Assembly (NCBI GenBank): GCA_937138495.1
Contig: CAKZPE010000085.1
Coordinates: forward strand, 85,049 to 149,048
Direction: 5' to 3'
Origin: an uncultured Oceanospirillaceae bacterium
GTDB taxonomy: Bacteria > Pseudomonadota > Gammaproteobacteria > Pseudomonadales > Balneatricaceae
Length of the DNA stretch: 64,000 nucleotides
In this document: in pieces, positions 48,945 through 58,968 of the stretch
How positions within the stretch are numbered: the first letter of the stretch is position 1
Layout of the letters: the number at the start of each line of letters is the position of its first letter
Made by a program: the position numbers and the translations under genes
Notes under the pieces: model-generated
Seen by the model: only the letters and a program-made list of their open reading frames with translations
Databases searched by the model: none
What the model was told of the DNA's origin: nothing

Positions 48945-50507
48945 ATGTCAGAGAACAGTTGCGACGCACTGGAAGAAATCGTCTCGATGGTTCACCGCGG
49001 CATGCTGTTTTGTGAGGGTGAACGGGAAGTACCCTGGCTGATTTTCTGTACGCCGGAAGGGGATACCCGCGTCTTACCCAAAGCATTTATTGCTACCGGC
49101 AATCCGGATGAATTTCCGGCCCGGCCACTGAACCGGGCTGACCAGATCCCTTGCCAAACTTACACCCTTGAAGAAGCGATCCGCTTTGCAGGTAAAGGCA
49201 CCCGCATTCAGCTGTTACCGGGGAAATACTACCGTCCGGTCACTATCAGCAAAGACCATACCCGCAAGGATACACCGTTGATCATTAATGGCATGGGCAG
49301 CAAAACCATACTTTGCGGCAATAACCAGCCGGGAAAGATTTACCCGGATCTGCCGGATATGCAGGACTTCGCCTTTTTTAAGATTAAAAATACCCAAGGG
49401 GTCACCATCCGTGACCTGAGTGTACAGGGGTGCTGGCCAAGTTTTCTGATTGCGGAAAACAGCCGCCATATCTGCATTGAAAAACTTCAGGTAGAAGATG
49501 GCCGCTACCCCATATTTGCAGGCCCGGGCTGCAGTGATTTCATCATCGATAACAATTACTGGAAGCAGGATCCTACTGAAGCCATCTGGCAGGACATCGA
49601 CTGGCTGTACACCCACCATACCCAATACGCCTATATGAACGGGGGTTTCTTTGGCAGCCTGAACTTCACCTCTGGCCTGATATTCAGTAACAACAAAATC
49701 GAATATGCATTTAACGGCCTGCGTATGACCATCGACAGTGATGATGTGTCAGCCTTTAACCGTAACGTTCAGGTATGTAAAAACAGTTTCAGTTACATCC
49801 GGGATAACGCCATCGAGCCGGAAGGCCATGCCCTGAACTGGCACATGTACCATAACCGTTTTTTTAACAACCACGCCCCCTTCTCATTTGATAACGTAGC
49901 TGGCGGGCACTGGCTGATTTACGGCAACATTGGCTGGTTTGATGATCAGCCGGGCCGGCCTTACCAGACCGGCCGGGGCGGTAAGATTTACAAGTTTGGC
50001 AAAAAAGCCACGACTACCAAAGACAGCTACATCTTTAATAACAGCTGGTACACCCGTTCCTTTATAATCAAGAAAAGTAACATCAATCACTTTCATCATT
50101 ACAACAATGCTTATCAGTTTTGTGATCCCGACAGTTACAGCGAACAGCCCTGCCTGTGTATTCCCCGAAAATCACTGACTAAAAAATTTCCTGAAAGCGG
50201 AGAATGGCCCTGCAACCTTCACTTTGATTATGATATTTCAACCGCCAGCTTCGGCGTACTATATGAACCACACGGTCAGGAAAGTGAAGGGAAGTATGAC
50301 CCCACATTCAGATTCAAAAACCCTCAGTCCGGTGATCTGAGACTGAAGAAATCCAGACAGGCTGAGGGCAAATCACTGAATGATATATTCAGCCTTCCCT
50401 GGGTCGGCAATAAAACCGGTAAACAGGGTAAGCACTGTCAGGTGATCATCGGTGCATATCAGGGTGATGAGCTCATTGAAGGGCCTGAATTTAAAGCGTA
50501 TCCCTAA
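48945..50507 (+). CDS. Right-handed parallel beta-helix repeat protein
   Basis: Short N/I/V-rich coil repeats (FAFFKIKNTQGVTIRDLSVQGCWPSFLIAENSRHICIEKLQVEDGRYPIF...FIIDNNYWK...LIFSNNKIEYAFNGLRM). Confidence 0.75.
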   Translation: MSENSCDALEEIVSMVHRGMLFCEGEREVPWLIFCTPEGDTRVLPKAFIATGNPDEFPARPLNRADQIPCQTYTLEEAIRFAGKGTRIQLLPGKYYRPVTISKDHTRKDTPLIINGMGSKTILCGNNQPGKIYPDLPDMQDFAFFKIKNTQGVTIRDLSVQGCWPSFLIAENSRHICIEKLQVEDGRYPIFAGPGCSDFIIDNNYWKQDPTEAIWQDIDWLYTHHTQYAYMNGGFFGSLNFTSGLIFSNNKIEYAFNGLRMTIDSDDVSAFNRNVQVCKNSFSYIRDNAIEPEGHALNWHMYHNRFFNNHAPFSFDNVAGGHWLIYGNIGWFDDQPGRPYQTGRGGKIYKFGKKATTTKDSYIFNNSWYTRSFIIKKSNINHFHHYNNAYQFCDPDSYSEQPCLCIPRKSLTKKFPESGEWPCNLHFDYDISTASFGVLYEPHGQESEGKYDPTFRFKNPQSGDLRLKKSRQAEGKSLNDIFSLPWVGNKTGKQGKHCQVIIGAYQGDELIEGPEFKAYP

Positions 50508-50546
50508 CGCAATAAAACAGGCCTTACACTGAATACCACCGCCTGA

Positions 50547-51461
50547 TTAAGCAGATGCTTTTTCCAATATTTTTTCAGCAACGAACAGGTCCTGAATCGC
50601 AATGCCGGAACTGTCAAAAATGGTAACGGCATCATCGGTCTTCCGGCCTGCTATCTGATTCGAAATCACACTTCCGATCGCGGTAATCCGAACATTTCCG
50701 GCGTGCTGAAACTCCCCGATCACTTCAGATTGCGGCTTATAATCACAAAACAGTGAAGCATCTTTATACAGGGCGACAGGTAATTCCTGCTTGCCCGCTT
50801 TGTCGGCGCCCATGGCGGAAATATGCGTTCCCGGTTGTATCCATTCAGCCTGAAATAACGGCTCGGTTGCGGTCGTTGCCGTGACGATTATGTCGGCCTG
50901 TTCACAACCGTGGCGGGCATCGCCAGCTTCAGCCTGAATGCCCTGTTTTCTCAGCCGCTCAGTAAATGCCTGGGTTTTTTGCGGGTGTCTGCCAACCACT
51001 ATTACCCGGCTCAGATGACGAACCTTTGCGATCGCCCGCACTTCATACTCAGCCTGATGCCCGGTACCAAACACAGTTAATACCGTTGCATTCTTCCGGG
51101 CCAGATAATCAACCGCGACAGCATCCGCCGCGGCCGTGCGATAGGCGTTCACCTTCGTCGCTGCCACAGCCGCTATCAGCTCACCTGTTTCCGGATTAAG
51201 TAAAAACACTGTCGTGCCATGGCAGGGCATATTTTTAGCCTGATTACCGGGCCAGTAAGAGCCTGTTTTCCAGCCAACCAGCCCCGGAGTAGATGCTGAT
51301 TTCAGGGAAAACATCGCGCCGGCCTGCGGCCCGGATGCATTCACAACCGGAAACAGTGTTGCCTGATCACCAACCGCGGCAACAAAGGCTTCCTTAACCG
51401 CCTGATACGCCAACTCATGTGAAATAAGCTGCGATGTATGTGCTTCGTTTAAATAGATCAT
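50547..51461 (-). CDS. Ornithine cyclodeaminase/mu-crystallin family protein
   Basis: SLKSASTPGLVGWKTGSYWPGN, YRTAAADAVAVDYLARKNATVLTVFGTGHQAEYEVRAIAKVRHL. Start at MIYLNEAH. Confidence 0.9.
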   Translation of the reverse strand: MIYLNEAHTSQLISHELAYQAVKEAFVAAVGDQATLFPVVNASGPQAGAMFSLKSASTPGLVGWKTGSYWPGNQAKNMPCHGTTVFLLNPETGELIAAVAATKVNAYRTAAADAVAVDYLARKNATVLTVFGTGHQAEYEVRAIAKVRHLSRVIVVGRHPQKTQAFTERLRKQGIQAEAGDARHGCEQADIIVTATTATEPLFQAEWIQPGTHISAMGADKAGKQELPVALYKDASLFCDYKPQSEVIGEFQHAGNVRITAIGSVISNQIAGRKTDDAVTIFDSSGIAIQDLFVAEKILEKASA

Positions 51462-51462
51462 C

Positions 51463-52635
51463 TCACCACCCCTGGATTCTGTTCCACACTTCATATGTTT
51501 CATCCTGCGTATCAAATACATGATACTGGCCGTGCATGGCAGCGGTGGCACAGGCATGATTCGGCAAAATATGCAGCCGGGAGCCGATCGGGAAGTTATC
51601 AGGGTCCAGTGACCGTCCATTGGTCATGGAAACAATGCCGTGCTCCTGATTAACCGTGCTGACCTGAAGACCCTCCAGTAACTGGCCAGTCTCATCCGTG
51701 ACCAGACCATAGCCGCAATCATATGGCTGGTTGGCGGTGCCTCTGTCACCGGATAACGCCATCCAGCCAGCATCCACAAATACCCAGCCTTTTTCGTGGT
51801 TATGGCCGATAACAGTGCTCACAACCGTTGCAGCTATCTGATTCAGATCACAGATACCGATGCCGGTCATGACCAGATCAAAAAAACCGTAAACACCTGC
51901 CCTGACTTCAGTGATTCCATCCAGATTTTCATAGTTATGTGCCGTGGGGGTAGATCCGATACTGACCATTTCACAGGGGATGTTCGCAGCTTGCAGCCGT
52001 GCAGCCGCCTCCAGCGCAACACTGACTTCATTCGCGGCGGCGTCACGTAAAGCGGCCGGGCTTAAGCAGTGATAAGATTCTCCGGCGTGCGCTAAAATCC
52101 CCTGAAAATCAGCGGCACCGGTATGCAGTAACTGTGCAGTTTCTATCAGCCCCGGGTCTTCAGGACGAATGCCTCCCCGATGCCCGTCACAGTCAATCTC
52201 CAGCAATACCGGGACTGAACACTGGTGTTCTCTACAAAACCGGTTCACCTGCTCCGCCTGTTCAGGCGTATCCGCCAATACCCGGATATTCTGACCTTTG
52301 AGCAACAAGTCTCTTACTCTTTTCAGTTTCGCAGCAGAAATACCGACGGCATAAATAACATCGGTATAGCCTGCCTCCATTAACGCTTCAGCTTCTTTAA
52401 CCGTCGAGACAGTGATCGGGGAAGATTTATCAGGTAGGAGATATTGCAAGGCTTCAGCTGCCCTGACCGTTTTAAAATGCGGCCTTAAACGGGCCCCCAT
52501 GGCTTCAGTTCTGGTACGCAGATACTTCAGGTTCCTGAGAAAAGTCTGCTTATTAACACACAGATAAGGCGTATCCAGATTCTGATAACTATCCAGCTGT
52601 GTTTGACTGAGATGTCTGATGTTTAGCATGATCAC
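51463..52635 (-). CDS. DSD1/D-threonine aldolase-like PLP enzyme (alanine racemase N-terminal fold)
   Basis: LDTPYLCVNKQTFLRNLKYLRTRTEAMGARLRPHFKTVRAAEALQYL (PLP Lys region) and C-terminal LPNHACATAAMHGQYHVFD. Confidence 0.88.
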   Translation of the reverse strand: MIMLNIRHLSQTQLDSYQNLDTPYLCVNKQTFLRNLKYLRTRTEAMGARLRPHFKTVRAAEALQYLLPDKSSPITVSTVKEAEALMEAGYTDVIYAVGISAAKLKRVRDLLLKGQNIRVLADTPEQAEQVNRFCREHQCSVPVLLEIDCDGHRGGIRPEDPGLIETAQLLHTGAADFQGILAHAGESYHCLSPAALRDAAANEVSVALEAAARLQAANIPCEMVSIGSTPTAHNYENLDGITEVRAGVYGFFDLVMTGIGICDLNQIAATVVSTVIGHNHEKGWVFVDAGWMALSGDRGTANQPYDCGYGLVTDETGQLLEGLQVSTVNQEHGIVSMTNGRSLDPDNFPIGSRLHILPNHACATAAMHGQYHVFDTQDETYEVWNRIQGW

Positions 52636-52733
52636 ATTCCTGCAAATCAGATGAGTGAGTGATCATCAGTATCCAAAAAACACATTTAGCTGTACATTAA
52701 TCATTATTAACATACTCATTAAGTTGAAACCTA

Positions 52734-53636
52734 ATGATTACTACTGAAGACCTGCGTTTTATCATGAACATTGCCAGCCACAGAACGCTGGCTGATGCAG
52801 CAAGGGCCTTAAATATCACACCGCCTTCCGTCACACAGCGGATTCAGCATATCGAAAAGAAGCTGTCCATTACCCTGATTCAGCGTCCTTCACGCACGGT
52901 CAGCCTGACTGAAGAGGGCCAGCTATTACTGGATAAAGGCATGTCAATTCTTCAGGAACTGGACGAACTTCGGGATCAGCTTGATGAGCATAAGCATCAG
53001 GTTCGTGGCAAACTCAGAATTCTTGCCCCCTTAGGCTTTGGCAATGACTATGTCGCCCCACTGATCGGGGAATACAAACAACAGCATCCGTTACTGGATA
53101 TAGAACTTGAGCTCTCCGACAACCCTAACTGGGCCAGTCATCACAAATGGGACATCGTCATTTATATCGGAGTGTTAAATGACTCATCCTTAAAGATGAT
53201 TACCCTGCGGGCTAATCAGCGTTTCCTGTGTGCCTCTCCACAATACCTCGAAGAGATGGGGTATCCCGACACACCACGGGATCTGATAAAACATCATTGT
53301 ATTGCTCTGAGAGAAAACAATGAGGACGTTACCCTATGGCAATTCACACACAATCACACCGGCAGGGAGGACGTGGTCAGAGTGTCGCCTACTCTTGCCT
53401 GTAACGAAGGCAGGGTGATTAAAGAGTGGGCGTTATCCGGTCTGGGAATCATCATGCGATCAGAATGGGATGTTCAGCCGCAACTGGAGAGCGGAGAACT
53501 GGTACGTCTGCTTCCCGGTTACACTTTACCTGATGCAAACATTGTAGCCTTGCTCAATACGCCGGTAACAAGCCGCCCTGCCCGGGTGTCGGGTTTTCTG
53601 TCTCTGCTGAAAGAACGGTTAGTCACGCGTGTTTGA
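52734..53636 (+). CDS. LysR-family transcriptional regulator
   Basis: RTLADAARALNITPPSVTQRIQHIEKKLSITLIQRPSRTVSLTEEGQ; divergent from DSD1/OCD pair. Confidence 0.95.
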   Translation: MITTEDLRFIMNIASHRTLADAARALNITPPSVTQRIQHIEKKLSITLIQRPSRTVSLTEEGQLLLDKGMSILQELDELRDQLDEHKHQVRGKLRILAPLGFGNDYVAPLIGEYKQQHPLLDIELELSDNPNWASHHKWDIVIYIGVLNDSSLKMITLRANQRFLCASPQYLEEMGYPDTPRDLIKHHCIALRENNEDVTLWQFTHNHTGREDVVRVSPTLACNEGRVIKEWALSGLGIIMRSEWDVQPQLESGELVRLLPGYTLPDANIVALLNTPVTSRPARVSGFLSLLKERLVTRV

Positions 53637-53861
53637 ATCCAGAAAAATCCAGGTCGGTGAAAGCCAGGCTGTCGTCCTCCCTGTACACAGGAACAGCGGG
53701 TAAAGCACTTAAAGCATGAACAAAGTACTCAGTTACAATTTTTTAACACTTTTCGTTGGAATGAGTGGGTTGCAACACGCTATACTGCGCCTATTGATAT
53801 AGCCAAGGTAAGGCATACATTCTGACTGGCAGGAACGTCAGTCTTTCCGGAATCTGCCTGA

Positions 53862-55619
53862 ATGCCAAAAATTGCGCAATTTTCATTTCTTACATCCCTG
53901 ATCACGGTCATGTTCCTTGCTGGCGTTGCAGGCGTCACCAGTTACGCAATCAGTAATATTGAACAGGCCACCCGGCAGCAGATCCGCACCTCGCTGAATA
54001 CCGTTTTACAAACCACTGTGACGACTTATCAGGTCTGGATTCAGTATCGTAAACGGGACGCCGCAGAACTGGCGCTTATCCCTGACGTCATTGATGCCAC
54101 CGAAGGCTTACTCAGCGCTGACGAAAACAGAAAGTCACTGGCACTGACCCGCCTGCGTGAATACATCTCGCCAAAGCTTCGCAAAGAAAATGACATGGGC
54201 TTCTTCATCATTTCACCGGACCGTCTCAACGCCGGCTCCATGCGCGACAATAACCTGGGCAGCCTGAACCTGATTCATATGCAAAGGCCCGGTTACCTTA
54301 ACCGTGCGTTTAATGGCGAAACCCTGTTTATCCCAACCCTGTTTTCAGACGTTCCCCTGACAGATAAAGCTGAGGACGAAAAACACCCCTCTTTATCGAT
54401 ATTTGTTGCCTCACCGATCCGCTCAAATGATGAAGTCATTGCAGTGCTGGCATTACGGATCAACCTTAACTCCCTGTTTACTCAGGTATCCGGGCTTGCC
54501 CGGCTGGGAAGTACAGGCGAAACCTATGCGTTTGATGAACGCGGTATGATGATCACCGAAAGCCGCTTTGAGCACCAGTTACGTCAAAATAACCTGATTA
54601 ATCCGGACAGCAAAAGTATTCTCAATATCCGAATTACCGATCCCGGCGGTAACCTGCTGGAAGGCTATATGCCAGCGATTCCTCCCCGGCAACAGCCACT
54701 CACCGTGATGGCCGCCAGTGCAACCCGGGGGTTATCTGGCACTGATATTGAAGGTTACCGGGATTACCGGGGGGTTCCTGTGTTTGGTGCCTGGCTGTGG
54801 GATCATGATCTGGGGTTTGGCATTACCACTGAAATTGACGTCGAAGAAGGTTTGGCATCTTTTTATAAAACCCGGCAGACAGTACTCGGTGTGCTGGCGC
54901 TGATTATGATCATGACCTTATTACTGCTGGCGTACATTCTCCGCAGCCAGCAGGCTAAAAAGCGCTACCTGCAGGAAGCCAAAGATACACTTGAGCAACT
55001 GGTACAACAACGCACAGCTGAACTGAATGCGACCCGTAAACAGTTAGAAACCGCCAATCATGAACTGGAAGTTCAGGCCACGACCGACAGCCTTACCCAG
55101 TTAGCCAACCGGCGCAGTTTTGACAGCCATTTACAAAGCGAATGGCTAAAGTGCAGCCGGGAAAACAAAGCACTGGCGATTCTGCTTATCGATATTGATC
55201 ACTTTAAAGAATATAACGATCACTATGGCCATTTGCAGGGCGATGAATGCCTGCGGCATGTCGCACAGGCATTACAGAATGCGTATGTAATCCGCCGCCC
55301 GGGCGATCTGATTGCCCGCTACGGCGGGGAAGAGTTCGCCATCATACTCTCGGACCCCACACCGGAATATGTCAGCCAGACCGCTGAACAACTACGGGCG
55401 CATGTCAGCCAGTTGAATATTACACATCCGGCATCTGCCGTTGCGGAAAAAATTCTGACCATCAGTATTGGCCATGCAACCTGTCACCATTTACAGCAGA
55501 TCTCCCCTGAAAATCTGTTCGATCAGGCAGATAAAGCACTCTATCAGGCAAAATCGCGGGGACGTAACCAGTGTTGTGCAGCCAACACACCTGATACGCG
55601 CACCCGGCATACCGGCTGA
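53862..55619 (+). CDS. Membrane diguanylate cyclase (extracytoplasmic Cache-like sensor and GGDEF)
   Basis: N-terminal TM, large extracytoplasmic domain, second TM, DSLTQLANRRSFDSHL and ARYGGEEFAIIL. Confidence 0.93.
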   Translation: MPKIAQFSFLTSLITVMFLAGVAGVTSYAISNIEQATRQQIRTSLNTVLQTTVTTYQVWIQYRKRDAAELALIPDVIDATEGLLSADENRKSLALTRLREYISPKLRKENDMGFFIISPDRLNAGSMRDNNLGSLNLIHMQRPGYLNRAFNGETLFIPTLFSDVPLTDKAEDEKHPSLSIFVASPIRSNDEVIAVLALRINLNSLFTQVSGLARLGSTGETYAFDERGMMITESRFEHQLRQNNLINPDSKSILNIRITDPGGNLLEGYMPAIPPRQQPLTVMAASATRGLSGTDIEGYRDYRGVPVFGAWLWDHDLGFGITTEIDVEEGLASFYKTRQTVLGVLALIMIMTLLLLAYILRSQQAKKRYLQEAKDTLEQLVQQRTAELNATRKQLETANHELEVQATTDSLTQLANRRSFDSHLQSEWLKCSRENKALAILLIDIDHFKEYNDHYGHLQGDECLRHVAQALQNAYVIRRPGDLIARYGGEEFAIILSDPTPEYVSQTAEQLRAHVSQLNITHPASAVAEKILTISIGHATCHHLQQISPENLFDQADKALYQAKSRGRNQCCAANTPDTRTRHTG

Positions 55620-55787
55620 TCCGCCCCGTAGCACCGGGCATAGAACACGCTGCCAGTGAATGAAAGATCTGTAACCGCTGATGTATCAGAGTGCCATCCG
55701 GAAACAAAGGCAGCATACTGTATTGCCTAACCCGGTTAATTCAGTAACATGCTTAATGAAAAGTAATCACAAACGATTGGAAACTCT

Positions 55788-55955
55788 ATGAAACTATTAG
55801 GTGCAGTTGTAGCAATCTGTCTGGCACTGTTCTTATTTTATCAGGCACATGATATGCCAGGCCTGAGCCTTGAACGGCTCGGTTATATTGCCGGCGCCAT
55901 TATTCTGATTGTCATCACCATCATTGTATTTGTCCCCCCAAGAGAAGATCAGTAA
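55788..55955 (+). CDS. Small two-TM membrane protein (55 aa), absent from the supplied ORF track
   Basis: MKLLGAVVAICLALFLFYQAHDMPGLSLERLGYIAGAIILIVITIIVFVPPREDQ*; read directly. Confidence 0.6.
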   Translation: MKLLGAVVAICLALFLFYQAHDMPGLSLERLGYIAGAIILIVITIIVFVPPREDQ

Positions 55956-56046
55956 TACGCTGAGAGACAGCAAGCGTAATCCTTTACCAGACAACCATTC
56001 CTTCAGCCCCTGCCCTGCCTGGCAGCGTCAGGGGCCTGAGACCGGG

Positions 56047-56889
56047 TCAGCCTGCGTTGCTGTTGCCATATGCAATGCGGTAAAACAGCGCGACGCCACC
56101 GGCACCGCCAACAATGTTCCCCAGCAATACCGGGAATATATTATTCAGCATGGCGCCTAAACCAATATCTGCACCGGACAGAATCCCTGCCGGAATCATG
56201 TACATATTGGCCACCGAGTGTTCCATCCCCATCGCCACGAACCCCGTAATCGGCCAGACAATCGCCATAATCATGCCAGACGTTGTACGCGCTGAAACGG
56301 TCATCCATACCGCCAGACACACCAGCGCATTACACAGGATCCCCCGGCAAAAAGCCTCTACCCAGGTCAGTGACGTTTTAGCAACTGCCACCTGCATAGC
56401 CCGCTCCGCGACATCTCCTTTGAACAATCCTGCCCAGTACACCAGTGCCAGAATTACCAAACTGCCAATCAGATTTCCCAGCAGCACAATTGACCAGTTG
56501 CGTAATAGCTGAACCATACTGACTTTGCCATCAACGACGGCCATCACGATCATGGTATTACCGGTGAACAACTCAGCGCCACATACGATTACCAAAATCA
56601 GACCCAGTGAAAATGCCAGGCCACCCAACAGTAAAAAGGGAGGCGACAGTACATCTATCCCGGACGTGGTTTTTGTATAAAAAAGTGCGCCGAATCCAAT
56701 AAAGATACCGGCCAGAATCGACAGCGTAATTAACGGAACCAGTGCCATTTCAGCCTTAGCTATACCGGTAAGGCGAATTCGTCGGGCGATTTCAGCGGGT
56801 TTATGCGCATCCATTCCCGTAGGTGCTAAATCAGACAAACGTATTTCTCCAGTCACGCCTTCAGCATGTAAATTTCTCGCCAAAGGCAC
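56047..56889 (-). CDS. Formate/nitrite transporter family (FocA/NirC) channel
   Basis: GFGALFYTK, GLILVIVCGAELFTGNTMIV, GILCNALVCLAVWM, GFVAMGMEHSVANMYMIPAG motifs. Start could be the internal MDAHKP. Confidence 0.93.
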   Translation of the reverse strand: MPLARNLHAEGVTGEIRLSDLAPTGMDAHKPAEIARRIRLTGIAKAEMALVPLITLSILAGIFIGFGALFYTKTTSGIDVLSPPFLLLGGLAFSLGLILVIVCGAELFTGNTMIVMAVVDGKVSMVQLLRNWSIVLLGNLIGSLVILALVYWAGLFKGDVAERAMQVAVAKTSLTWVEAFCRGILCNALVCLAVWMTVSARTTSGMIMAIVWPITGFVAMGMEHSVANMYMIPAGILSGADIGLGAMLNNIFPVLLGNIVGGAGGVALFYRIAYGNSNAG

Positions 56890-56981
56890 AGTGTATTCAG
56901 GTATCAGACCTGAACATCAAAACAGCGACCGGGTCTCAGCAACAGGGCACTAAGCTGTTGGAACACCGTATCGCCAACGAA

Positions 56982-57000
56982 GAGAATGAATATCATTCTC
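56982..57000. promoter_or_regulatory. Candidate Fur box GAGAATGAATATCATTCTC
   Basis: Near-perfect palindrome, 15/19 to the classical GATAATGATAATCATTATC, about 93 bp upstream of the annotated focA-like start. Confidence 0.5.
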
Positions 57001-57300
57001 CGAATACCTATAGCGTAGTAGCACGAGAAATATATTCAATGATCTACGACAACAGCAGTGCCGTTCACACGCTAAGATCAGGATGTTTCTTGCTTTTTCT
57101 GAGTTTCAGCTAATGTATCAGGCAAGAATTGCATCAGTTAGCCCGACAGATCACCAGAACATGCAGCTAGCCTCACAAGTGTTGACTATAGCCAGAAGAC
57201 ATACTTCCCCGCGCATCCGATAAGCCGTTTTCGAGACAAAGCGGCACCGGAAAACAATGCAAAAGGTCTGGTTTAATACCTGCTTTTTCTTACTTTATTT

Positions 57301-57319
57301 TGTTATATTATAACATTTC
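57301..57319. promoter_or_regulatory. Candidate Zur box TGTTATATTATAACATTTC
   Basis: Perfect 7-1-7 palindrome TGTTATA-T-TATAACA plus right flank TTTC, matching the proteobacterial Zur consensus core GTTATANTATAAC; upstream of the dihydroorotase-like gene. Confidence 0.75.
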
Positions 57320-57491
57320 ATTTATAGTGAATTTCATAATCAGCACCAACAACATATCAGGAACAGCTATCGCACATATCAATCCTGTCTGCTCAGAATA
57401 ATCACTGATCCACACACTCAAAATGCATGTTCAGCCTGCATACCAGCAACAGACAAACATTAATAACCGCCAGCGGAGATGAAACCTGAAA

Positions 57492-58847
57492 ATGGCTGCC
57501 ACACTTATAAAAAACGCGCTTATCGTAAACGAAGGAGAAATCCGTGAAGGCGACCTGCGGATTAAAGACCAGCGAATCGACCGTATAGCCTCACACATTC
57601 CCGCCAGCCCAACAGATATTATTACCGATGCCGAAGGCTGCTGGCTCATGCCCGGTATGATTGATGATCAGGTACATTTTCGCGAACCGGGTTTAACCCA
57701 TAAAGGCACCATTGCCAGTGAATCCCGGGCGGCAGTCGCGGGGGGCATTACCAGCTATATGGAAATGCCTAACGTTAATCCGGCCACTACCACCCGTGAA
57801 GCCGTTGAACACAAACACCTGATTGCCGGTCAGCACTCACTGGCAAACTATGCGTTTTATCTGGGCGCAACGGAACACAACCTGGATGAAATAAAAGCGC
57901 TCGACCCGGCCACTTCTTGCGGCGTAAAAGTTTTTATGGGGGCATCTACCGGGAATCTTCTGGTCGAAAATCCGGCCGCACTGGAAGCAATTTTTCGGGA
58001 AAGCCCGGTACTGATCGCCACCCATTGTGAAAGTGGACCGGTTATCGCTGAGAATCTGATGAAATATCCTCCGGGATATACACCAACCATTCAGGATCAT
58101 CCGGTAATCCGTGACGCCGCAGCCTGTTATGCATCATCATCGTATGCGGTTGAGCTGGCCAAGAAATATAACAGCCAGCTGAATGTGTTACACATCACCA
58201 CCGCAAAAGAGCTCAGCCTGTTCAGCCCGGGGCCCGTTCATACAAAACACATTACCGCTGAAGCCTGCGTACACCACCTGTGGTTCAGCGATCAGGATTA
58301 CGAGGCTTCCGGTAACCTGATTAAATGTAACCCGGCGATCAAAACCTCACAGGACCGGGACGCCCTGCTTCACGCATTACACACCGGCCAGCTTGATATT
58401 ATTGCCACGGATCACGCGCCGCATACTCTGGCTGAAAAACAACAGCCCTACCCCGAAGCACCGGCAGGTTTACCGCTGGTTCAGCACGCACTGTACAGCC
58501 TTCTGGAGCATGTGCGACACGGGCGTTTATCAGTTGAACAGATCGTTGAAAAAGTCGCTCATAACCCGGCGATACGGTACCGCGTTGCAGAACGCGGGTT
58601 CATCCGCGAAGGCTACTATGCTGACCTGGTATTAATCAGTCCGCACCAGAGCACACAGGTCTCGCACAGCAACACTCTTTATCACTGCCAATGGACACCG
58701 TTTAACGGTACAGAGTTCTCATCCCGCATTCTGAGTACCTGGGTAAACGGCCAGCATGTATTCAATGGCGAACAGGTACGTCACGTACCTCAGGCCGCTG
58801 CTCCCCTGATTTTTTCTGACCGGCAAAACCTGCACATGAACCGATAA
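57492..58847 (+). CDS. Dihydroorotase-like amidohydrolase (zinc-starvation paralog candidate)
   Basis: CWLMPGMIDDQVHFREPGLTHKGTIASESRAAVAGGITSYMEMPNVNP; KVFMGASTGN; LIATHCESG; VLHITTAKE; IIATDHAPHT. Confidence 0.9.
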   Translation: MAATLIKNALIVNEGEIREGDLRIKDQRIDRIASHIPASPTDIITDAEGCWLMPGMIDDQVHFREPGLTHKGTIASESRAAVAGGITSYMEMPNVNPATTTREAVEHKHLIAGQHSLANYAFYLGATEHNLDEIKALDPATSCGVKVFMGASTGNLLVENPAALEAIFRESPVLIATHCESGPVIAENLMKYPPGYTPTIQDHPVIRDAAACYASSSYAVELAKKYNSQLNVLHITTAKELSLFSPGPVHTKHITAEACVHHLWFSDQDYEASGNLIKCNPAIKTSQDRDALLHALHTGQLDIIATDHAPHTLAEKQQPYPEAPAGLPLVQHALYSLLEHVRHGRLSVEQIVEKVAHNPAIRYRVAERGFIREGYYADLVLISPHQSTQVSHSNTLYHCQWTPFNGTEFSSRILSTWVNGQHVFNGEQVRHVPQAAAPLIFSDRQNLHMNR

Positions 58848-58968
58848 CAGCTCACAACTAAACCTGAATATAAATCTGAGAAAAACAGCCAACGGCAGTA
58901 CCAGAATTACTCCCGCACAGGCAAACCGGCAACCCTGCCCCTTTAAGATATTAAGACTAAGAGACACA

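Noticed and set aside
56823-57113. 96-aa plus-strand ORF across the focA promoter region
   Set aside because: Overlaps the start of focA antisense and the Fur-like palindrome; more likely regulatory DNA than coding.
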